Positions 20,601-29,091 of a DNA stretch of 64,000 bases are shown here, in pieces (position 1 is the first letter of the stretch; every line of letters begins with the position of its first letter). The DNA is from Oscillospiraceae bacterium. GTDB taxonomy: Bacteria; Bacillota; Clostridia; Oscillospirales; Oscillospiraceae. The notes under the pieces were generated by a model. The model had not been told where the DNA came from. It saw only the letters and a list, made by a program, of their open reading frames with translations, and did no database searches. A program made the translations under genes and the position numbers. Where the stretch lies: positions 1 to 64,000 of the forward strand of contig CADCHN010000001.1 in assembly GCA_902801295.1 (NCBI GenBank), in the 5' to 3' direction.

Positions 20601-20621
20601 CAGAAAAGCATGGAGGAGTGA
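17604..20621 (+). CDS. smc: Chromosome segregation ATPase SMC with shortened coiled-coil arms
   Basis: SMC is the ATPase of the Smc-ScpAB condensin that organises and segregates the chromosome. N-terminal head: IVGPNGSGKSNI Walker A near residue 32, and GRIAEIVSSRSTDRR. Coiled-coil arm about 160-400; hinge about 410-580 with GGSMTGGS; second arm about 580-800; C-terminal head with the ABC signature SLLSGGEMA near 905 and Walker B FCVMDEIEAALDE near 930. At 1005 residues it is about 180 shorter than B. subtilis SMC (1186), and the loss is split roughly equally between the arms while heads and hinge look complete. The start is TTG 17604, fixed by the family N terminus MYLKALEIQGFKSFADK. Confidence 0.95.
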   Translation: MYLKALEIQGFKSFADKTRLSFEKDITAIVGPNGSGKSNISDAILWVMGEQRSKALRGSKMEDVIFGGTEKRGKLGFAQVSLILDNSGRMFDSDNEEIMLTRRYYRSGESEYFINRESVRLKDIHSLLMDTGLGRDGYSIIGQGRIAEIVSSRSTDRREVFEEAAGISRFRYRKEEAERKLEKTEENLLRINDKIEELELQVGPLKKQSETAKKYLVLRDELRVKEISVWMLTLEKLHAQSEAVALEYEQTKQSLERAKTELEALYASSESISERMHQKDVETEQIRDRLSAAESAVSECESASAVLRGSVKNTQDSLQRMLLDMAEQETRVRELRDQIESNQASISALQGELKNVGDEITSNSNILDGCRIKLKSREENLQLLSDRATKLAVDGRSMDGRIRMLSEMEKDYEGYSRAVKTVMQESGRGMLRGVHGPVANLVRADDECALAIETALGAAAQNIVVDTQNDGRSAIELLKKRDAGRATFLPVDTIRGSVMRDAPVNDPGFVGIAVELATFDPQYKEIFNHLLGRTVVAESLSDAVRMSKANGNRLRIVTLDGQLINAGGSMTGGSTAKGTGILSRANELEKLKKQREKIAAQETACQSDLDRARSQISGLRYQLDMALEDQTALLTKKSSLEAEQRTTQSAVHQLQLLLDSLTGDSESRQRAVHAEEDKIADLQDQIRQKETELQKLRAAAQSVRDEIGAVSKARLELEGRRTRVEKEAQQRNADIIELERRIARQEQRKLSAEMEEKQILDKLWDNYELSHSAAQALRQPVDSVTRWNKEIGELRRNISALGTPNLGAIEEYERVNTRYEFLRGQRDDVEQAKKELLDVIRDVTNEMKDVFVGKFHEIDACFRETFLELFGGGKAALILEDENNVLECGIEIKVQPPGKALSTISLLSGGEMAFVAIALYFAILKVRPTPFCVMDEIEAALDEANVNRFASYMRRMAEKTQFLVITHRRGTMEEADMLYGVTMQEKGVSTVIELDLASAQKSMEE

Positions 20622-20626
20622 TTGAG

Positions 20627-21535
20627 ATGGGTTTTTTTGATAAAATCTTCTCGGGTCTGACCAAGACCCGCAAGAATATGCAGGAGCTGGAGGCGCTGTT
20701 TCAGGACTACGCCCCCGACGATGAGGATTTCTACGACGATCTTGAGGAGCTGCTCGTGCTCTCCGACGTCGGCGGCGAGACGGCGGAAAAGGTCGTCAAG
20801 GGCATGAAGCGCCTGACCTGGGAGCGCCGTTTCCGCAAGGGGCATGAGGCCCGCGCCGGACTTATCGAGCTGCTGACCAATCAGCTGCAGGTTGGCGATG
20901 CTGAACTCAAGCTCAATACGAAACCCTCCGTCATCCTGATGGTCGGCGTCAACGGCGTCGGCAAGACGACAACGATCGGCAAGCTTGCCCATCAGCTCAA
21001 GGAGCAGGGCAAAAAGGTGCTGCTCTGCGCGGGCGATACCTTCCGTGCGGCCGCGGCGGAGCAGCTGACGATCTGGGCTGAGCGCGCCGGGGCGGAGATC
21101 GTCCGCCACGAGGAGGGGAGCGACCCCGCTGCCGTGGTCTATGACGGCCTCTGTGCGGCGAAGGCCCGCGGCAGCGACGTCGTCATTATCGACACCGCCG
21201 GCCGCCTGCACAACAAGCAGAACCTGATGAACGAGCTGGCGAAGATCCGCCGCATCATCGACCGCGAACTGCCGGAGGCAGACGTGGAAACCCTGATGGT
21301 GCTCGACGCCACGACCGGTCAGAACGGCCTCATCCAGGCCAAGCAGTTTCTGGACACCGCCGGTATCACCGGTATTGTGCTCACGAAACTTGACGGTACC
21401 GCCAAGGGCGGCATTGTGTTTGCCATTGCCGACGAGCTGAAGCTGCCGGTCAAGTACGTGGGCGTGGGCGAGGGGATGGATGATCTGATCCCCTTCGACC
21501 GCAACAATTTCGTCACCGCACTGTTTAAATCATAA
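20627..21535 (+). CDS. ftsY: Signal recognition particle receptor FtsY
   Basis: A 302-residue SRP GTPase that docks ribosome-SRP complexes to the membrane translocon. An N domain of about 100 residues leads into the G domain with GVNGVGKTT near residue 106, [17 protein letters not shown] near 188, and [10 protein letters not shown] near 253. There is no long acidic A domain, as is usual in Firmicutes. The start is ATG 20627, with GGAGG ten bases upstream; an in-frame GTG at 20618 overlapping the smc stop is less likely. yhbY follows 10 bases later. Confidence 0.94.
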   Translation: MGFFDKIFSGLTKTRKNMQELEALFQDYAPDDEDFYDDLEELLVLSDVGGETAEKVVKGMKRLTWERRFRKGHEARAGLIELLTNQLQVGDAELKLNTKPSVILMVGVNGVGKTTTIGKLAHQLKEQGKKVLLCAGDTFRAAAAEQLTIWAERAGAEIVRHEEGSDPAAVVYDGLCAAKARGSDVVIIDTAGRLHNKQNLMNELAKIRRIIDRELPEADVETLMVLDATTGQNGLIQAKQFLDTAGITGIVLTKLDGTAKGGIVFAIADELKLPVKYVGVGEGMDDLIPFDRNNFVTALFKS

Positions 21536-21545
21536 GGAGAATACT

Positions 21546-21854
21546 ATGCCATTAACAAGCAAACAGCGTTCCCAGCTGCGGGGCCTGGCCGCCGCAGAGG
21601 ACACCATCATCCAAGTGGGCAAAGGCGGCATCAACGACAACCTGATCGCCTCCGTTTCAAGCGCTCTGAAGGCCAGAGAGCTCGTCAAGGGCAAGGTTCT
21701 GGAAAACTCCATGCTCACCGCCCGCGAGGCCTGCGACGCGCTTTCCGCAGCCTGCAAGGCCGAGCAGGTGCAGGTGATCGGCACGAAATTCGTCCTGTAT
21801 AAAAGGAACGAGAAAGAGCCGAAAATAGAACTGGTGAAGGATAAGAAAAAATGA
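21546..21854 (+). CDS. yhbY: YhbY-family CRM-domain RNA-binding protein
   Basis: A 102-residue single CRM (KH-like) domain protein. MPLTSKQRSQLRGLA, a GKGGI-type loop near residue 23 and the closing VIGTKFVLYKR are typical. Members bind pre-50S ribosomal particles and aid ribosome assembly. RBS AAGGAG sits upstream. Its last codon overlaps the nadD start by 4 bases (ATGA). The yhbY-nadD-rsfS order is conserved. Confidence 0.92.
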   Translation: MPLTSKQRSQLRGLAAAEDTIIQVGKGGINDNLIASVSSALKARELVKGKVLENSMLTAREACDALSAACKAEQVQVIGTKFVLYKRNEKEPKIELVKDKKK

Positions 21855-23020
21855 CCATCGCCATCTACGGCGGCAGCTTCAATCCGCCCCATCTCGGCCA
21901 TCGTGCCGCGGCGGAGACGGTGATCGAACAGCTCTGCCCGGACAGGCTGCTGATCGTGCCGGATCAGATCCCTCCGCACAAGGAACTCCCGGAGGGGAGC
22001 CCAACGGCGGAGGAACGGATGCACCTGTGCGAACTGAACTTTGCCGGCATCCCCGGCCTGGAAGTCTCTGACCGCGAACTGCGGCGCGAAGGCGTCAGCT
22101 ACACGGCTGATACCGTGGAGCGACTGCGCGCAGACTTCCCGGAGGATGCGCTCTGGCTCGTCCTTGGTACGGACATGCTGCTGTGCTTTGACCGCTGGTA
22201 CCGTTTCCGCTGCCTGCTGGAGCAATGCGCGCTGGCGGTGCTGTGCCGCGGCGACGGCGAGCGGGAGCAGGTGGAGGAGAAAGCGGAACAGCTGCGCCGG
22301 GATTACGGCGCGCAGGTGCGAATCTTACCGCACGAGCCGATTGAAACAAGCTCGGCGGAGATCCGCGCGCTTCTGCCGCGCCGCCTGGGCAAAGAGAGCC
22401 TGGCGGAGAGCGTGTACGCAGAAATCATCCGCCGCCGCTGGTATGGCGCACTGCCGGAGCTGAGCTGGCTGCGCGAGCAGGCCTACGCCATGCTCAAGCC
22501 AAAGCGCATCGCCCATGTGGCCGGCTGCGAAAACGAGGCCGTGGCGCTTGCCATGCGCTGGGGCGAGGACCCGGAGCTGGCCGCGGAGGCCGCGATCCTT
22601 CACGACGTGACAAAGAAGCTGAGCACAGAGGAGCAGCTTCAGCTCTGCACGGCATATGGGCTCGAGCCCGACCCCACGGAGCTTGAAAGTCCGGCTGTCC
22701 TGCACGCCATCACAGCTGCCGCCTACGCCGAGGAACGCTTTGGCGTCGGCGAAGCCGTCAAGGGTGCGATCCGCTGGCATTGCACCGGCAGGCCGGATAT
22801 GACGCTGCTGGAAAAGATCGTGTGGCTGGCCGATTTTACCGAGCCGACGAGAGATTTTCCCGGCGTGGACAGCGTGAGAGCGCTCGCGCAGGAGGATCTG
22901 GATCTCGCCCTGCGGACGGCGCTCGGCATGACGCTCCGCTTTATTGAAGAAAAAGGCGCGAAGCCCTGCAGCATCACCGCGCAGGCTTTGCGGTATTATG
23001 AGCAGACCGACAGGAGGTAA
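21851..23020 (+). CDS. nadD: NadD-YqeK fusion: nicotinate mononucleotide adenylyltransferase plus HD-domain hydrolase
   Basis: A 389-residue two-domain protein. Residues 1-198 are NadD, which joins ATP and nicotinate mononucleotide in NAD synthesis: GGSFNPPHLGH at 6-16, with its two His, and ETSSAEIR near 162. Residues 205-389 are a YqeK-type HD domain: His near 221, ILHD near 247-250, and WHCTGRP and WLADFTEPTRDFPGV downstream. YqeK proteins hydrolyse Ap4A symmetrically. In B. subtilis these are adjacent separate genes; here they are joined in frame with no stop or frameshift. It sits between yhbY (overlap 4) and rsfS (gap 5). Confidence 0.93.
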   Translation: MTIAIYGGSFNPPHLGHRAAAETVIEQLCPDRLLIVPDQIPPHKELPEGSPTAEERMHLCELNFAGIPGLEVSDRELRREGVSYTADTVERLRADFPEDALWLVLGTDMLLCFDRWYRFRCLLEQCALAVLCRGDGEREQVEEKAEQLRRDYGAQVRILPHEPIETSSAEIRALLPRRLGKESLAESVYAEIIRRRWYGALPELSWLREQAYAMLKPKRIAHVAGCENEAVALAMRWGEDPELAAEAAILHDVTKKLSTEEQLQLCTAYGLEPDPTELESPAVLHAITAAAYAEERFGVGEAVKGAIRWHCTGRPDMTLLEKIVWLADFTEPTRDFPGVDSVRALAQEDLDLALRTALGMTLRFIEEKGAKPCSITAQALRYYEQTDRR

Positions 23021-23025
23021 AGACT

Positions 23026-23376
23026 ATGTTGACTCCCCGAGAAATCGCCACCATCGCCGCCCATGCGCTGGAGGAAAAGAAAGCCAAGGATGTTAAAGTC
23101 CTGAAAACCGAAGAACAGACCGTTCTGGCCGATTATTTCGTCATCTGCAACGGCACCTCTTCCACGCACATTAAGGCGCTGGTGGACGAGGTGGACAAAG
23201 AATTGTCCGAGGCCGGCGAGCCGCCGGTGCGCCGCGAGGGCCTTCGCTCCGACATCTGGGTGCTGATGGACTTCGGCAGCGTGATCGTGCATGTCTTCAC
23301 GGACGAGGCGCGCAAGTTCTATAATCTCGAGCGCCTGTGGAGCGATTCTGAGGTGGTGGATCTCTCATCCCTTTGA
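23026..23376 (+). CDS. rsfS: Ribosome silencing factor RsfS
   Basis: A 116-residue RsfS/RsfA (Iojap family) that binds ribosomal protein L14 and blocks subunit joining when nutrients run short. Family blocks: EEKKAKDVKVLKTEEQTVLADYFVICNGTSS (residues 17-47), RREGLRSDIWVLMDFGSVIVHVF and the C-terminal YNLERLWSDSE. RBS GGAGG sits just upstream. The co-transcribed nadD-yqeK-rsfS arrangement is typical. Confidence 0.95.
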   Translation: MLTPREIATIAAHALEEKKAKDVKVLKTEEQTVLADYFVICNGTSSTHIKALVDEVDKELSEAGEPPVRREGLRSDIWVLMDFGSVIVHVFTDEARKFYNLERLWSDSEVVDLSSL

Positions 23377-23377
23377 C

Positions 23378-23395
23378 GCCCCGGATAACCGGGGC
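23378..23395 (+). other. Perfect hairpin between rsfS and leuS
   Basis: GCCCCGG/CCGGGGC with loop ATAA lies 2 bases after the rsfS stop. No T-run follows, so it is not a normal terminator; it may stabilise or process the mRNA ahead of leuS. No T-box or other tRNA-sensing leader fits in the 60-base gap. Confidence 0.5.
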
Positions 23396-23436
23396 ATACC
23401 GACACAGAGAAACAAACAAAAGGAGAGAGATGCATC

Positions 23437-25944
23437 ATGAAATATGATTTTGCCGCCATTGAGAAGAAATGGCAGGCACGTTGGGACGAAGTCAAACCCT
23501 ACGCCGCCGAGACCGGCAGCGATAAGCCCAAGTTTTATGGCCTGGTCGAGTTCCCGTACCCGAGCGGCGCGGGTCTGCACGTCGGCCATCCGCGGCCCTA
23601 TACCGCGCTGGATATCATCACCCGCAAAAAGCGCATGGAGGGCTATAACGTCCTGTTCCCGATGGGCTACGACGCCTTTGGTCTGCCCACGGAGAACTTT
23701 GCAATCAAAAACCACATCCATCCCGCCATCGTCACCAAGCGCAACATCGAAAACTTCACCCGTCAGCTGAAAATGCTCGGCTATGGTTTCGACTGGGATC
23801 GCATGGTTGACACCACCGATCCGCAGTACTACAAGTGGACGCAGTGGATTTTCCTGCAGCTCTACAAGCACGGCCTGGCCTACAAGACCACGATGCCCGT
23901 CAACTGGTGCACCAGCTGCAAGTGTGTGCTGGCCAACGAGGAGGTCGTGGAAGGCGTTTGCGAGCGCTGCGGCAGCGAGGTCGTCCGCCGCGAGAAGAGC
24001 CAGTGGATGCTGCGTATCACGAAGTACGCCCAGCGTCTCATCGACGATTTGGACGATGTGGACTTCATCGACCGCGTCAAGACCCAGCAGATCAACTGGA
24101 TCGGCCGCTCCACCGGTGCGGAGGTCACCTTTAAAACAACCGCCGGCGACGATCTGCTGATCTTCACCACTCGCCCCGATACGCTCTTCGGCGCGACCTA
24201 CATGGTGCTCTCCCCGGAGCATCCCTACGTCAAACGCTGGCAGGATAAGATCGAGAACTGGGATGCAGTCGCCGCCTATGTGGACGAGGCTGCCCACAAG
24301 TCCGATTTCGAACGTGCCGAGCTCAATAAAGAGAAAACCGGCGTTCGCATCGAGGGCGTGCGCGGCATCAACCCCGTCAACGGCAAGGAGATCCCGATCT
24401 TCATCTCCGATTACGTGCTCGTCACCTACGGCACCGGCGCGATCATGGCCGTTCCCGCCCATGACGACCGCGACTGGGCCTTTGCCAAAAAGTTCGGCTG
24501 CGACATCGTCGAGGTCGTCGAGGGCGGCAACATCGAAGAGGCCGCCTTTACGCTCAAGGACGATACCGGCATCATGGTCAACTCCGGCTTCCTCAACGGC
24601 CTGACCGTCAAGGAAGCAATCCCCGCGATGATTGCCTGGCTGCAGGAGCAGGGGATCGGTCGGGAAAAGGTCAACTTCAAGCTGCGCGACTGGGTCTTCT
24701 CCCGCCAGCGCTATTGGGGCGAGCCGATCCCGCTGGTCAAGTGCGAAAAGTGCGGCTGGGTGCCGCTGCCGGAGAGCGAGCTGCCGCTTTTGCTGCCGCA
24801 GGTGGATTCCTATGAGCTCACCGACGACGGCGAGTCTCCGCTGAGCAAGATGACCGACTGGGTCAACACCACCTGTCCCTGCTGCGGCGGTCCTGCCAAG
24901 CGCGAAACCGACACCATGCCCCAGTGGGCCGGCTCCAGCTGGTACTTCCTGCGCTACATGGATCCGCACAACGACAAGGAGCTCGTCAGCAAGGAGGCCG
25001 AGGAATACTGGGGCCCGGTGGACTGGTATAACGGCGGCATGGAGCACACGACGCTTCACCTGCTGTACAGCCGCTTCTGGCACAAGTTTCTGTATGATAT
25101 CGGCGTTGTCCATACCAGGGAGCCCTATGCCAAGCGCACGAGCCATGGCATGATCCTCGGCAAAAACCCGCACTACATCGGCAATGTGGAAACGGAAGAG
25201 GAGAAGCAGGCCCTGATCGCCAAATACGGCAGCCAGGCCACGCGCCCCTCGGTGAAGATGTCCAAGTCCCTCGGCAACGTAGTCAACCCTGACGATGTCA
25301 TCAAGGCCTACGGAGCGGACACCATGCGCCTCTACATCATGTTCATCGGCGACTTTGAAAAGACCGCCACCTGGTCGGACGAGGCCGTCAAGGGCTCCAA
25401 GCGCTTCCTGGATCGCTGCTGGAACCTGCTGGATATGGTCAAGGACGGCGAAGCGATCTCTGCGGTCAACGAGAGCAGCGTGCACAAGACCATCAAGAAG
25501 GTCACCGAGGACATCAACACCCTCAAGATGAACACGGCAATCGCCGCCATGATGGCACTGGTCAACGATTTCTATGCCCGCGGGCTCAGCCGCGGCGACC
25601 TGGAGCAGCTGATTTTGCTCCTCAGCCCCTTCGTGCCGCACATCGCCGAGGAAATGTGGGAGCAGGCCGGTTTTGCCGCCAAATATGGCAAGATGGCCAT
25701 GCAGATGCCCTGGCCGCAGTATGACGAGGCCAAGACGGTCGATGCGATCCGCGAGATGGCCGTACAGGTCAACGGCAAGCTGCGCTCCACGATCAAGGTC
25801 GCGGCCGACGCGGATGACGAGACGGTCATTGCCGCCGCCTGTGCCGATGAAAAGATCAAGCGTCAGATGGAGGGCATGCAGCTTGTCAAGACGATCGTTG
25901 TCAAAAACAAGCTCATCAATCTGATCCTGAAACCGGCAAAGTAA
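23437..25944 (+). CDS. leuS: Leucyl-tRNA synthetase
   Basis: An 835-residue class Ia synthetase that charges tRNA-Leu. Signature HIGH-type motif HVGHP at residues 47-51 and KMSKS near 607-611. The CP1 editing insertion lies around 220-410 ([20 protein letters not shown]) and a zinc-type CxxC pair around 435-490. The anticodon-binding domain runs from about 650. ATG 23437 follows AAAGGAG and is preferred to ATG 23430, which is in another frame. It is the last gene before the rpsU promoter. Confidence 0.97.
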   Translation: MKYDFAAIEKKWQARWDEVKPYAAETGSDKPKFYGLVEFPYPSGAGLHVGHPRPYTALDIITRKKRMEGYNVLFPMGYDAFGLPTENFAIKNHIHPAIVTKRNIENFTRQLKMLGYGFDWDRMVDTTDPQYYKWTQWIFLQLYKHGLAYKTTMPVNWCTSCKCVLANEEVVEGVCERCGSEVVRREKSQWMLRITKYAQRLIDDLDDVDFIDRVKTQQINWIGRSTGAEVTFKTTAGDDLLIFTTRPDTLFGATYMVLSPEHPYVKRWQDKIENWDAVAAYVDEAAHKSDFERAELNKEKTGVRIEGVRGINPVNGKEIPIFISDYVLVTYGTGAIMAVPAHDDRDWAFAKKFGCDIVEVVEGGNIEEAAFTLKDDTGIMVNSGFLNGLTVKEAIPAMIAWLQEQGIGREKVNFKLRDWVFSRQRYWGEPIPLVKCEKCGWVPLPESELPLLLPQVDSYELTDDGESPLSKMTDWVNTTCPCCGGPAKRETDTMPQWAGSSWYFLRYMDPHNDKELVSKEAEEYWGPVDWYNGGMEHTTLHLLYSRFWHKFLYDIGVVHTREPYAKRTSHGMILGKNPHYIGNVETEEEKQALIAKYGSQATRPSVKMSKSLGNVVNPDDVIKAYGADTMRLYIMFIGDFEKTATWSDEAVKGSKRFLDRCWNLLDMVKDGEAISAVNESSVHKTIKKVTEDINTLKMNTAIAAMMALVNDFYARGLSRGDLEQLILLLSPFVPHIAEEMWEQAGFAAKYGKMAMQMPWPQYDEAKTVDAIREMAVQVNGKLRSTIKVAADADDETVIAAACADEKIKRQMEGMQLVKTIVVKNKLINLILKPAK

Positions 25945-25947
25945 CAG

Positions 25948-25976
25948 TTGACAAAATCGGGAAATAAAGGTATAAT
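25948..25976 (+). promoter_or_regulatory. rpsU promoter (near consensus)
   Basis: TTGACA (25948-25953), exactly 17 bases, TATAAT (25971-25976). It starts 3 bases after the leuS stop; leader to rpsU about 60 bases. Confidence 0.93.
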
Positions 25977-26042
25977 GCTCCCGTTAAAAGCCAATTCGTG
26001 GCCCTTAAAGCGCCGCAGGCGTATTTGGAGGGAGGGAAATAA

Positions 26043-26228
26043 ATGTCTGAAATCTACGTCAAGGAGAATGAGTCTCTGGACAATGCTCTGAAGAGATTCA
26101 AGCGCAGCTGCGCGAAGTCCGGCGTTCTGGCCGACCTGAGAAAGAAGGAGTACTACCAGAGCCCCAGCGTCAAGCGCCGCAAGAAATCCGAGGCCGCCCG
26201 CAAGAACAAGAATAAGCGCTTCTATTAA
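26043..26228 (+). CDS. rpsU: 30S ribosomal protein S21
   Basis: A 61-residue basic S21: [19 protein letters not shown] at the N terminus, [20 protein letters not shown] in the middle and a Lys/Arg-rich C terminus. It binds near the platform of the small subunit and helps mRNA base-pairing with 16S rRNA. A very strong ribosome site (GGAGGGAGG) and its own consensus promoter and terminator make it a single-gene unit. Confidence 0.96.
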   Translation: MSEIYVKENESLDNALKRFKRSCAKSGVLADLRKKEYYQSPSVKRRKKSEAARKNKNKRFY

Positions 26229-26233
26229 TGCTT

Positions 26234-26265
26234 AAAAAAGCACCTCTTTTTGAGGTGCTTTTTCT
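26234..26265 (+). terminator. rpsU terminator
   Basis: AAAGCACCTC/GAGGTGCTTT stem, loop of T residues, T-run following. Begins 6 bases after the stop. Confidence 0.92.
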
Positions 26266-26273
26266 TATGTACA

Positions 26274-26307
26274 AAAGGAAACGGCCGCTTCATCAGAAGC
26301 AGCCGTT
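26274..26307 (-). terminator. Terminator of the wall-anchored protein gene
   Basis: On the minus strand a 12-bp stem with one mismatch (AACGGCTGCTTC/GAAGCGGCCGTT) is followed by TCCTTTT; it lies 14 bases past the stop at 26321. Confidence 0.75.
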
Positions 26308-26320
26308 TTGCTGTATTTGT

Positions 26321-28927
26321 TTATTTGCCCTTGTGCTTGAGCTTTTTCAGAACGATCAGGATCGCGACCAGCAGGACAAGGGAGGCGGCGGCCAGACCGA
26401 TATACAGTCCGAGCTGCGACTCATCGCCGGTACGGGGCTTTGTGCTGTCCTTGTCTGAGGCGCGCTTGACGGTGATGGGGATCTTCATGTCGTTGGCGTC
26501 CTTGAAGCGCACCGTAAGGCTGTGCTCGCCGCTCTTGAGGCTTTCAAGATAATCGCCCTTGAGCGTAATCACCGTGCTGCCGGAGCTGCTGGTGTAGTTG
26601 GAAGCGTCGAGCACCTCACCGTCCATAAGCAGATCGCGGAAATCGCTGTATTCTACGTCGAGGTGCAGGGTGATGTCCTTTTTGCTGCCCTTGACATAGG
26701 TCGTATCCGCGGCCTTCAGCACGGTCAGCGTGCCGAAATTGTAGCTGATGTCGTAGTTTTTGGTGACGTCCTTGTCGTTGTATGTGATCTTGAAATCGGT
26801 TTTGATGGTGTTGGCAGAGCTGCCGGCCTTTTCCTGTTTGCCGGTGAAGGTGACTGGGAGCCGGTGGCCGCTGAGCAGACCGCTTACCGTGGGCGCTGTA
26901 TGATCCGTCAGCGCGGTTCCGTCATAGACCTTGATGGCGCTGGAGGTGCGGATCATCAGCGGGCGGCGGCTCACGGTCAGCGTGGCGCTGCCGCCGGTCA
27001 CCTGGTAATTGGCCGTGACGTCCGCACCGTCAGCGTCCAGGATCTTCACGCTCGCGGCATCGATGGCGGCACTGGTGCTGCCGGCGTCGGTGATAGAGGA
27101 GCTGCACTCGGCCGCGCTGATGCGGTGACCGTTCAGGAGCTCTCCGCTGCCGCCGGAATAGCTGACGGAGGCAGCGGACGAGAGACTCAGCGGTGTGCCG
27201 TCATACACCTTTTCCGCTGTTGCTGTGACGCTGATGCTGCGTTTGCTGACGCTGAGCTCGAGCTTAAGCGGGCTGCAGCTGTATGAGGCGGCGTCGACTG
27301 CTTTGCCGTTGACGTTGAGGCTCTTGATCCGAACCGTAACATCCGCGCGGTCGCCGGCTTTGATCGGCTCGGAGGAACAGAGGACTTCCAGTTCACAAAC
27401 CGCGCCGGCGGGGAGGCCGGAAATGGTAAAGTCATCCGTCACCAAATGCAGCGGCGTGCCGTCATAGACCTTTTGCGTGGGGGTGCCGTCCTTGATCGCA
27501 ATGCGCAGGGCAAGCGGTTCAGGCGTAGGTACCGGCGTAGGTTCAGGCGTAGGCTCCGGTGTCGGTTCTGGTGTCGGCTTTGGTGTAGGTTCCGGTGTCG
27601 GTTCCGGTGTAGGTACCGGCGTAGGCTCCGGCGTCGGTTCCGGCGTGGTTTCAGGTGTCGGTTCCGGTGTCAGCTCTGGTGTAGGTACCGGCGTCGGTTC
27701 GGGCGTGGGTTCCGGTGTCGGTTCCGGCGTGGGTTCAGGGGTCGGTTCCGGTGTCGGTTCCGGCGTGGGTTCCGGTGTGGGTTCCGGTGTCGGCTCCGGT
27801 GTCGGTTCCGGGGTCGGTTCCGGCTCGGGCTCTGATTTCTCCCACTGTGCTACCAGCTGGCAGTTCATATAGGGACGAAGCTCGTCTCCGACGTTCATCA
27901 GCAACTGCGTGCCGTTGGGAGAAAAGACCGAGGCTTCGGGCATCCGGCTGTCGACGGTATAGAGCAGCATCCAGCCTGCAAAGGCAAGGCCCTGCTTCGC
28001 GGCGGACTGCAGATGCTCCTCGCTGAGTGACAACAGTGAATGAGAACCGATCACTTTAAATATGTCCTCATTGCCAAAGAGCGGCTCTGTGGTCGAATAA
28101 GCGCCGGGCAGATAGGCGATCCGATGTTCTTCGGTTTCTTCCAGACGACCGAAGGTCAAAATCAGTTCGCATTGCGCGGCCTTTTCGGAATTGAAAAGGG
28201 GCTTAAGACCGGAGGGCGCAGTTTGTTCAGCAAATACCGAAGCCGGGAGATACACCGCTGCGCTGTCGGAAAAAGCCTCGGCCAGGGCAGTCAGATTCTG
28301 AGCTTCGTCTTTGCCGTCTGTGCTCTTCTCCTTGACAATCACCTGGATTTTCTGTACGAAATAACCTTTCGGCGGCTTCACATACAAACCGTTGCTCTGG
28401 AGATCGGAGAGCGAGAGCTTTCCGACGGGGTCAGGCTGCGGTGTTGGAACAGGCGTCGGCGTGGGCTCGGGTGTAGGGCTCGGGGTGGGTTCCGGGGTCG
28501 GTTCGGGCGTGGGCTCGGGTGTCGGGGTCGGTTCAGGCGTCGGTGTCGGCTCGGGTGTGGGTTCCGGCGTCGGTTCCGGCGTCGGCACGGGCGTCGGTTC
28601 CGCGTCTTCGCCCTGGTCGGAACCTTCCTGACGCAGCCCCAACAGCGGCTTCTGCGGCTTCCCGCTCACGCTGATCTCAAGGCCGCTGTCTTTGCCGAAG
28701 GCCTTGTCAGAATCGCTGACAAATTCATAGACCGGCTGTCCGTTTTCATCGAGTTTTACATGCTCTTTTCCGTCCGCGTCCTTTTCGGTTGCGGGCTTTT
28801 GCAGGAAATAAGGCAGTTCAGTCTTGTCGTCGTCAGCGAAGGCGACGTTCGGGAGCACAGCGCCGGACTGAAGCAGAAGCAAGGCGCTGAGGAGCGAGCA
28901 GAAGATCGTCTTCGATTGTTTTTTCAT
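26321..28927 (-). CDS. Secreted, sortase-anchored surface protein with YDG repeats and PTPEP linkers
   Basis: An 868-residue cell-surface protein. Layout: signal peptide 1-31 (cut near VAFA-DD); a small domain to about 108; a Pro-Thr-Pro-Glu linker about 108-167; a ~200-residue domain (168-368) that I do not recognise; a second, longer PTPEP linker about 369-474; three YDG-type repeats, each opening with KVYDGT (about 488, 575 and 670); a final beta-rich domain; then the sorting signal KPRTGDE near 832, a hydrophobic helix and a KKLKHKGK tail. Sorting motif plus an adjacent class B sortase (29092-29883) indicate covalent wall anchoring. The linkers probably span the wall. Role unknown; adhesion is plausible. 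Confidence 0.88.
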   Translation of the reverse strand: MKKQSKTIFCSLLSALLLLQSGAVLPNVAFADDDKTELPYFLQKPATEKDADGKEHVKLDENGQPVYEFVSDSDKAFGKDSGLEISVSGKPQKPLLGLRQEGSDQGEDAEPTPVPTPEPTPEPTPEPTPTPEPTPTPEPTPEPTPEPTPSPTPEPTPTPVPTPQPDPVGKLSLSDLQSNGLYVKPPKGYFVQKIQVIVKEKSTDGKDEAQNLTALAEAFSDSAAVYLPASVFAEQTAPSGLKPLFNSEKAAQCELILTFGRLEETEEHRIAYLPGAYSTTEPLFGNEDIFKVIGSHSLLSLSEEHLQSAAKQGLAFAGWMLLYTVDSRMPEASVFSPNGTQLLMNVGDELRPYMNCQLVAQWEKSEPEPEPTPEPTPEPTPEPTPEPTPEPTPEPTPEPTPEPTPEPTPEPTPVPTPELTPEPTPETTPEPTPEPTPVPTPEPTPEPTPKPTPEPTPEPTPEPTPVPTPEPLALRIAIKDGTPTQKVYDGTPLHLVTDDFTISGLPAGAVCELEVLCSSEPIKAGDRADVTVRIKSLNVNGKAVDAASYSCSPLKLELSVSKRSISVTATAEKVYDGTPLSLSSAASVSYSGGSGELLNGHRISAAECSSSITDAGSTSAAIDAASVKILDADGADVTANYQVTGGSATLTVSRRPLMIRTSSAIKVYDGTALTDHTAPTVSGLLSGHRLPVTFTGKQEKAGSSANTIKTDFKITYNDKDVTKNYDISYNFGTLTVLKAADTTYVKGSKKDITLHLDVEYSDFRDLLMDGEVLDASNYTSSSGSTVITLKGDYLESLKSGEHSLTVRFKDANDMKIPITVKRASDKDSTKPRTGDESQLGLYIGLAAASLVLLVAILIVLKKLKHKGK
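27508..27823 (-). repeat. 12-bp-unit tandem repeat encoding the second PTPEP linker
   Basis: About 26 degenerate copies of a 12-base unit (GGTTCCGGTGTC on plus) encode Pro-Glu-Pro-Thr steps. Unit count is likely to vary between strains by slippage, altering surface reach of the protein without shifting frame. Confidence 0.85.
28427..28606 (-). repeat. Tandem repeat encoding the first PTPEP linker
   Basis: A shorter array of the same Pro-Thr-Pro-Glu coding unit (about 15 copies), in frame in the same gene. Confidence 0.8.
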
Positions 28928-29043
28928 AGGATCACCTCAATTGTGGAAGGGAACAATCGCTCTGTTTTCTATGCTCACATTATACTGAATCACCGGGGGA
29001 AATACAAGCGAGGCGGCCATTAAGAATGATTAAGATTGCGCGC

Positions 29044-29075
29044 AAAAAGGGACGGGCCGCATGGCGGTCCGTCCC
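29044..29075 (-). terminator. Terminator after the sortase gene
   Basis: 12-bp stem GGGACGGACCGC/GCGGCCCGTCCC (one G-T pair) followed by TTTTT on the minus strand, so sortase and substrate need not share one transcript. Confidence 0.88.
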
Positions 29076-29091
29076 GGATTCTGCGCGTTAT

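Noticed and set aside
23377..23436. Possible T-box leader for leuS
   Set aside because: Only 60 bases are available, with no AGGTGG T-box sequence, no specifier stem and no terminator.
27508..27823. Repeats at first sight like a CRISPR array
   Set aside because: Units are 12 bases, contiguous, without unique spacers, and inside a protein frame.
27477..27872. Gly-Val-Ser-Gly-rich plus-strand frame, silk-like repeat
   Set aside because: It is only the antisense of the Pro-Thr-Pro-Glu repeat. It has no signal peptide or ribosome site.
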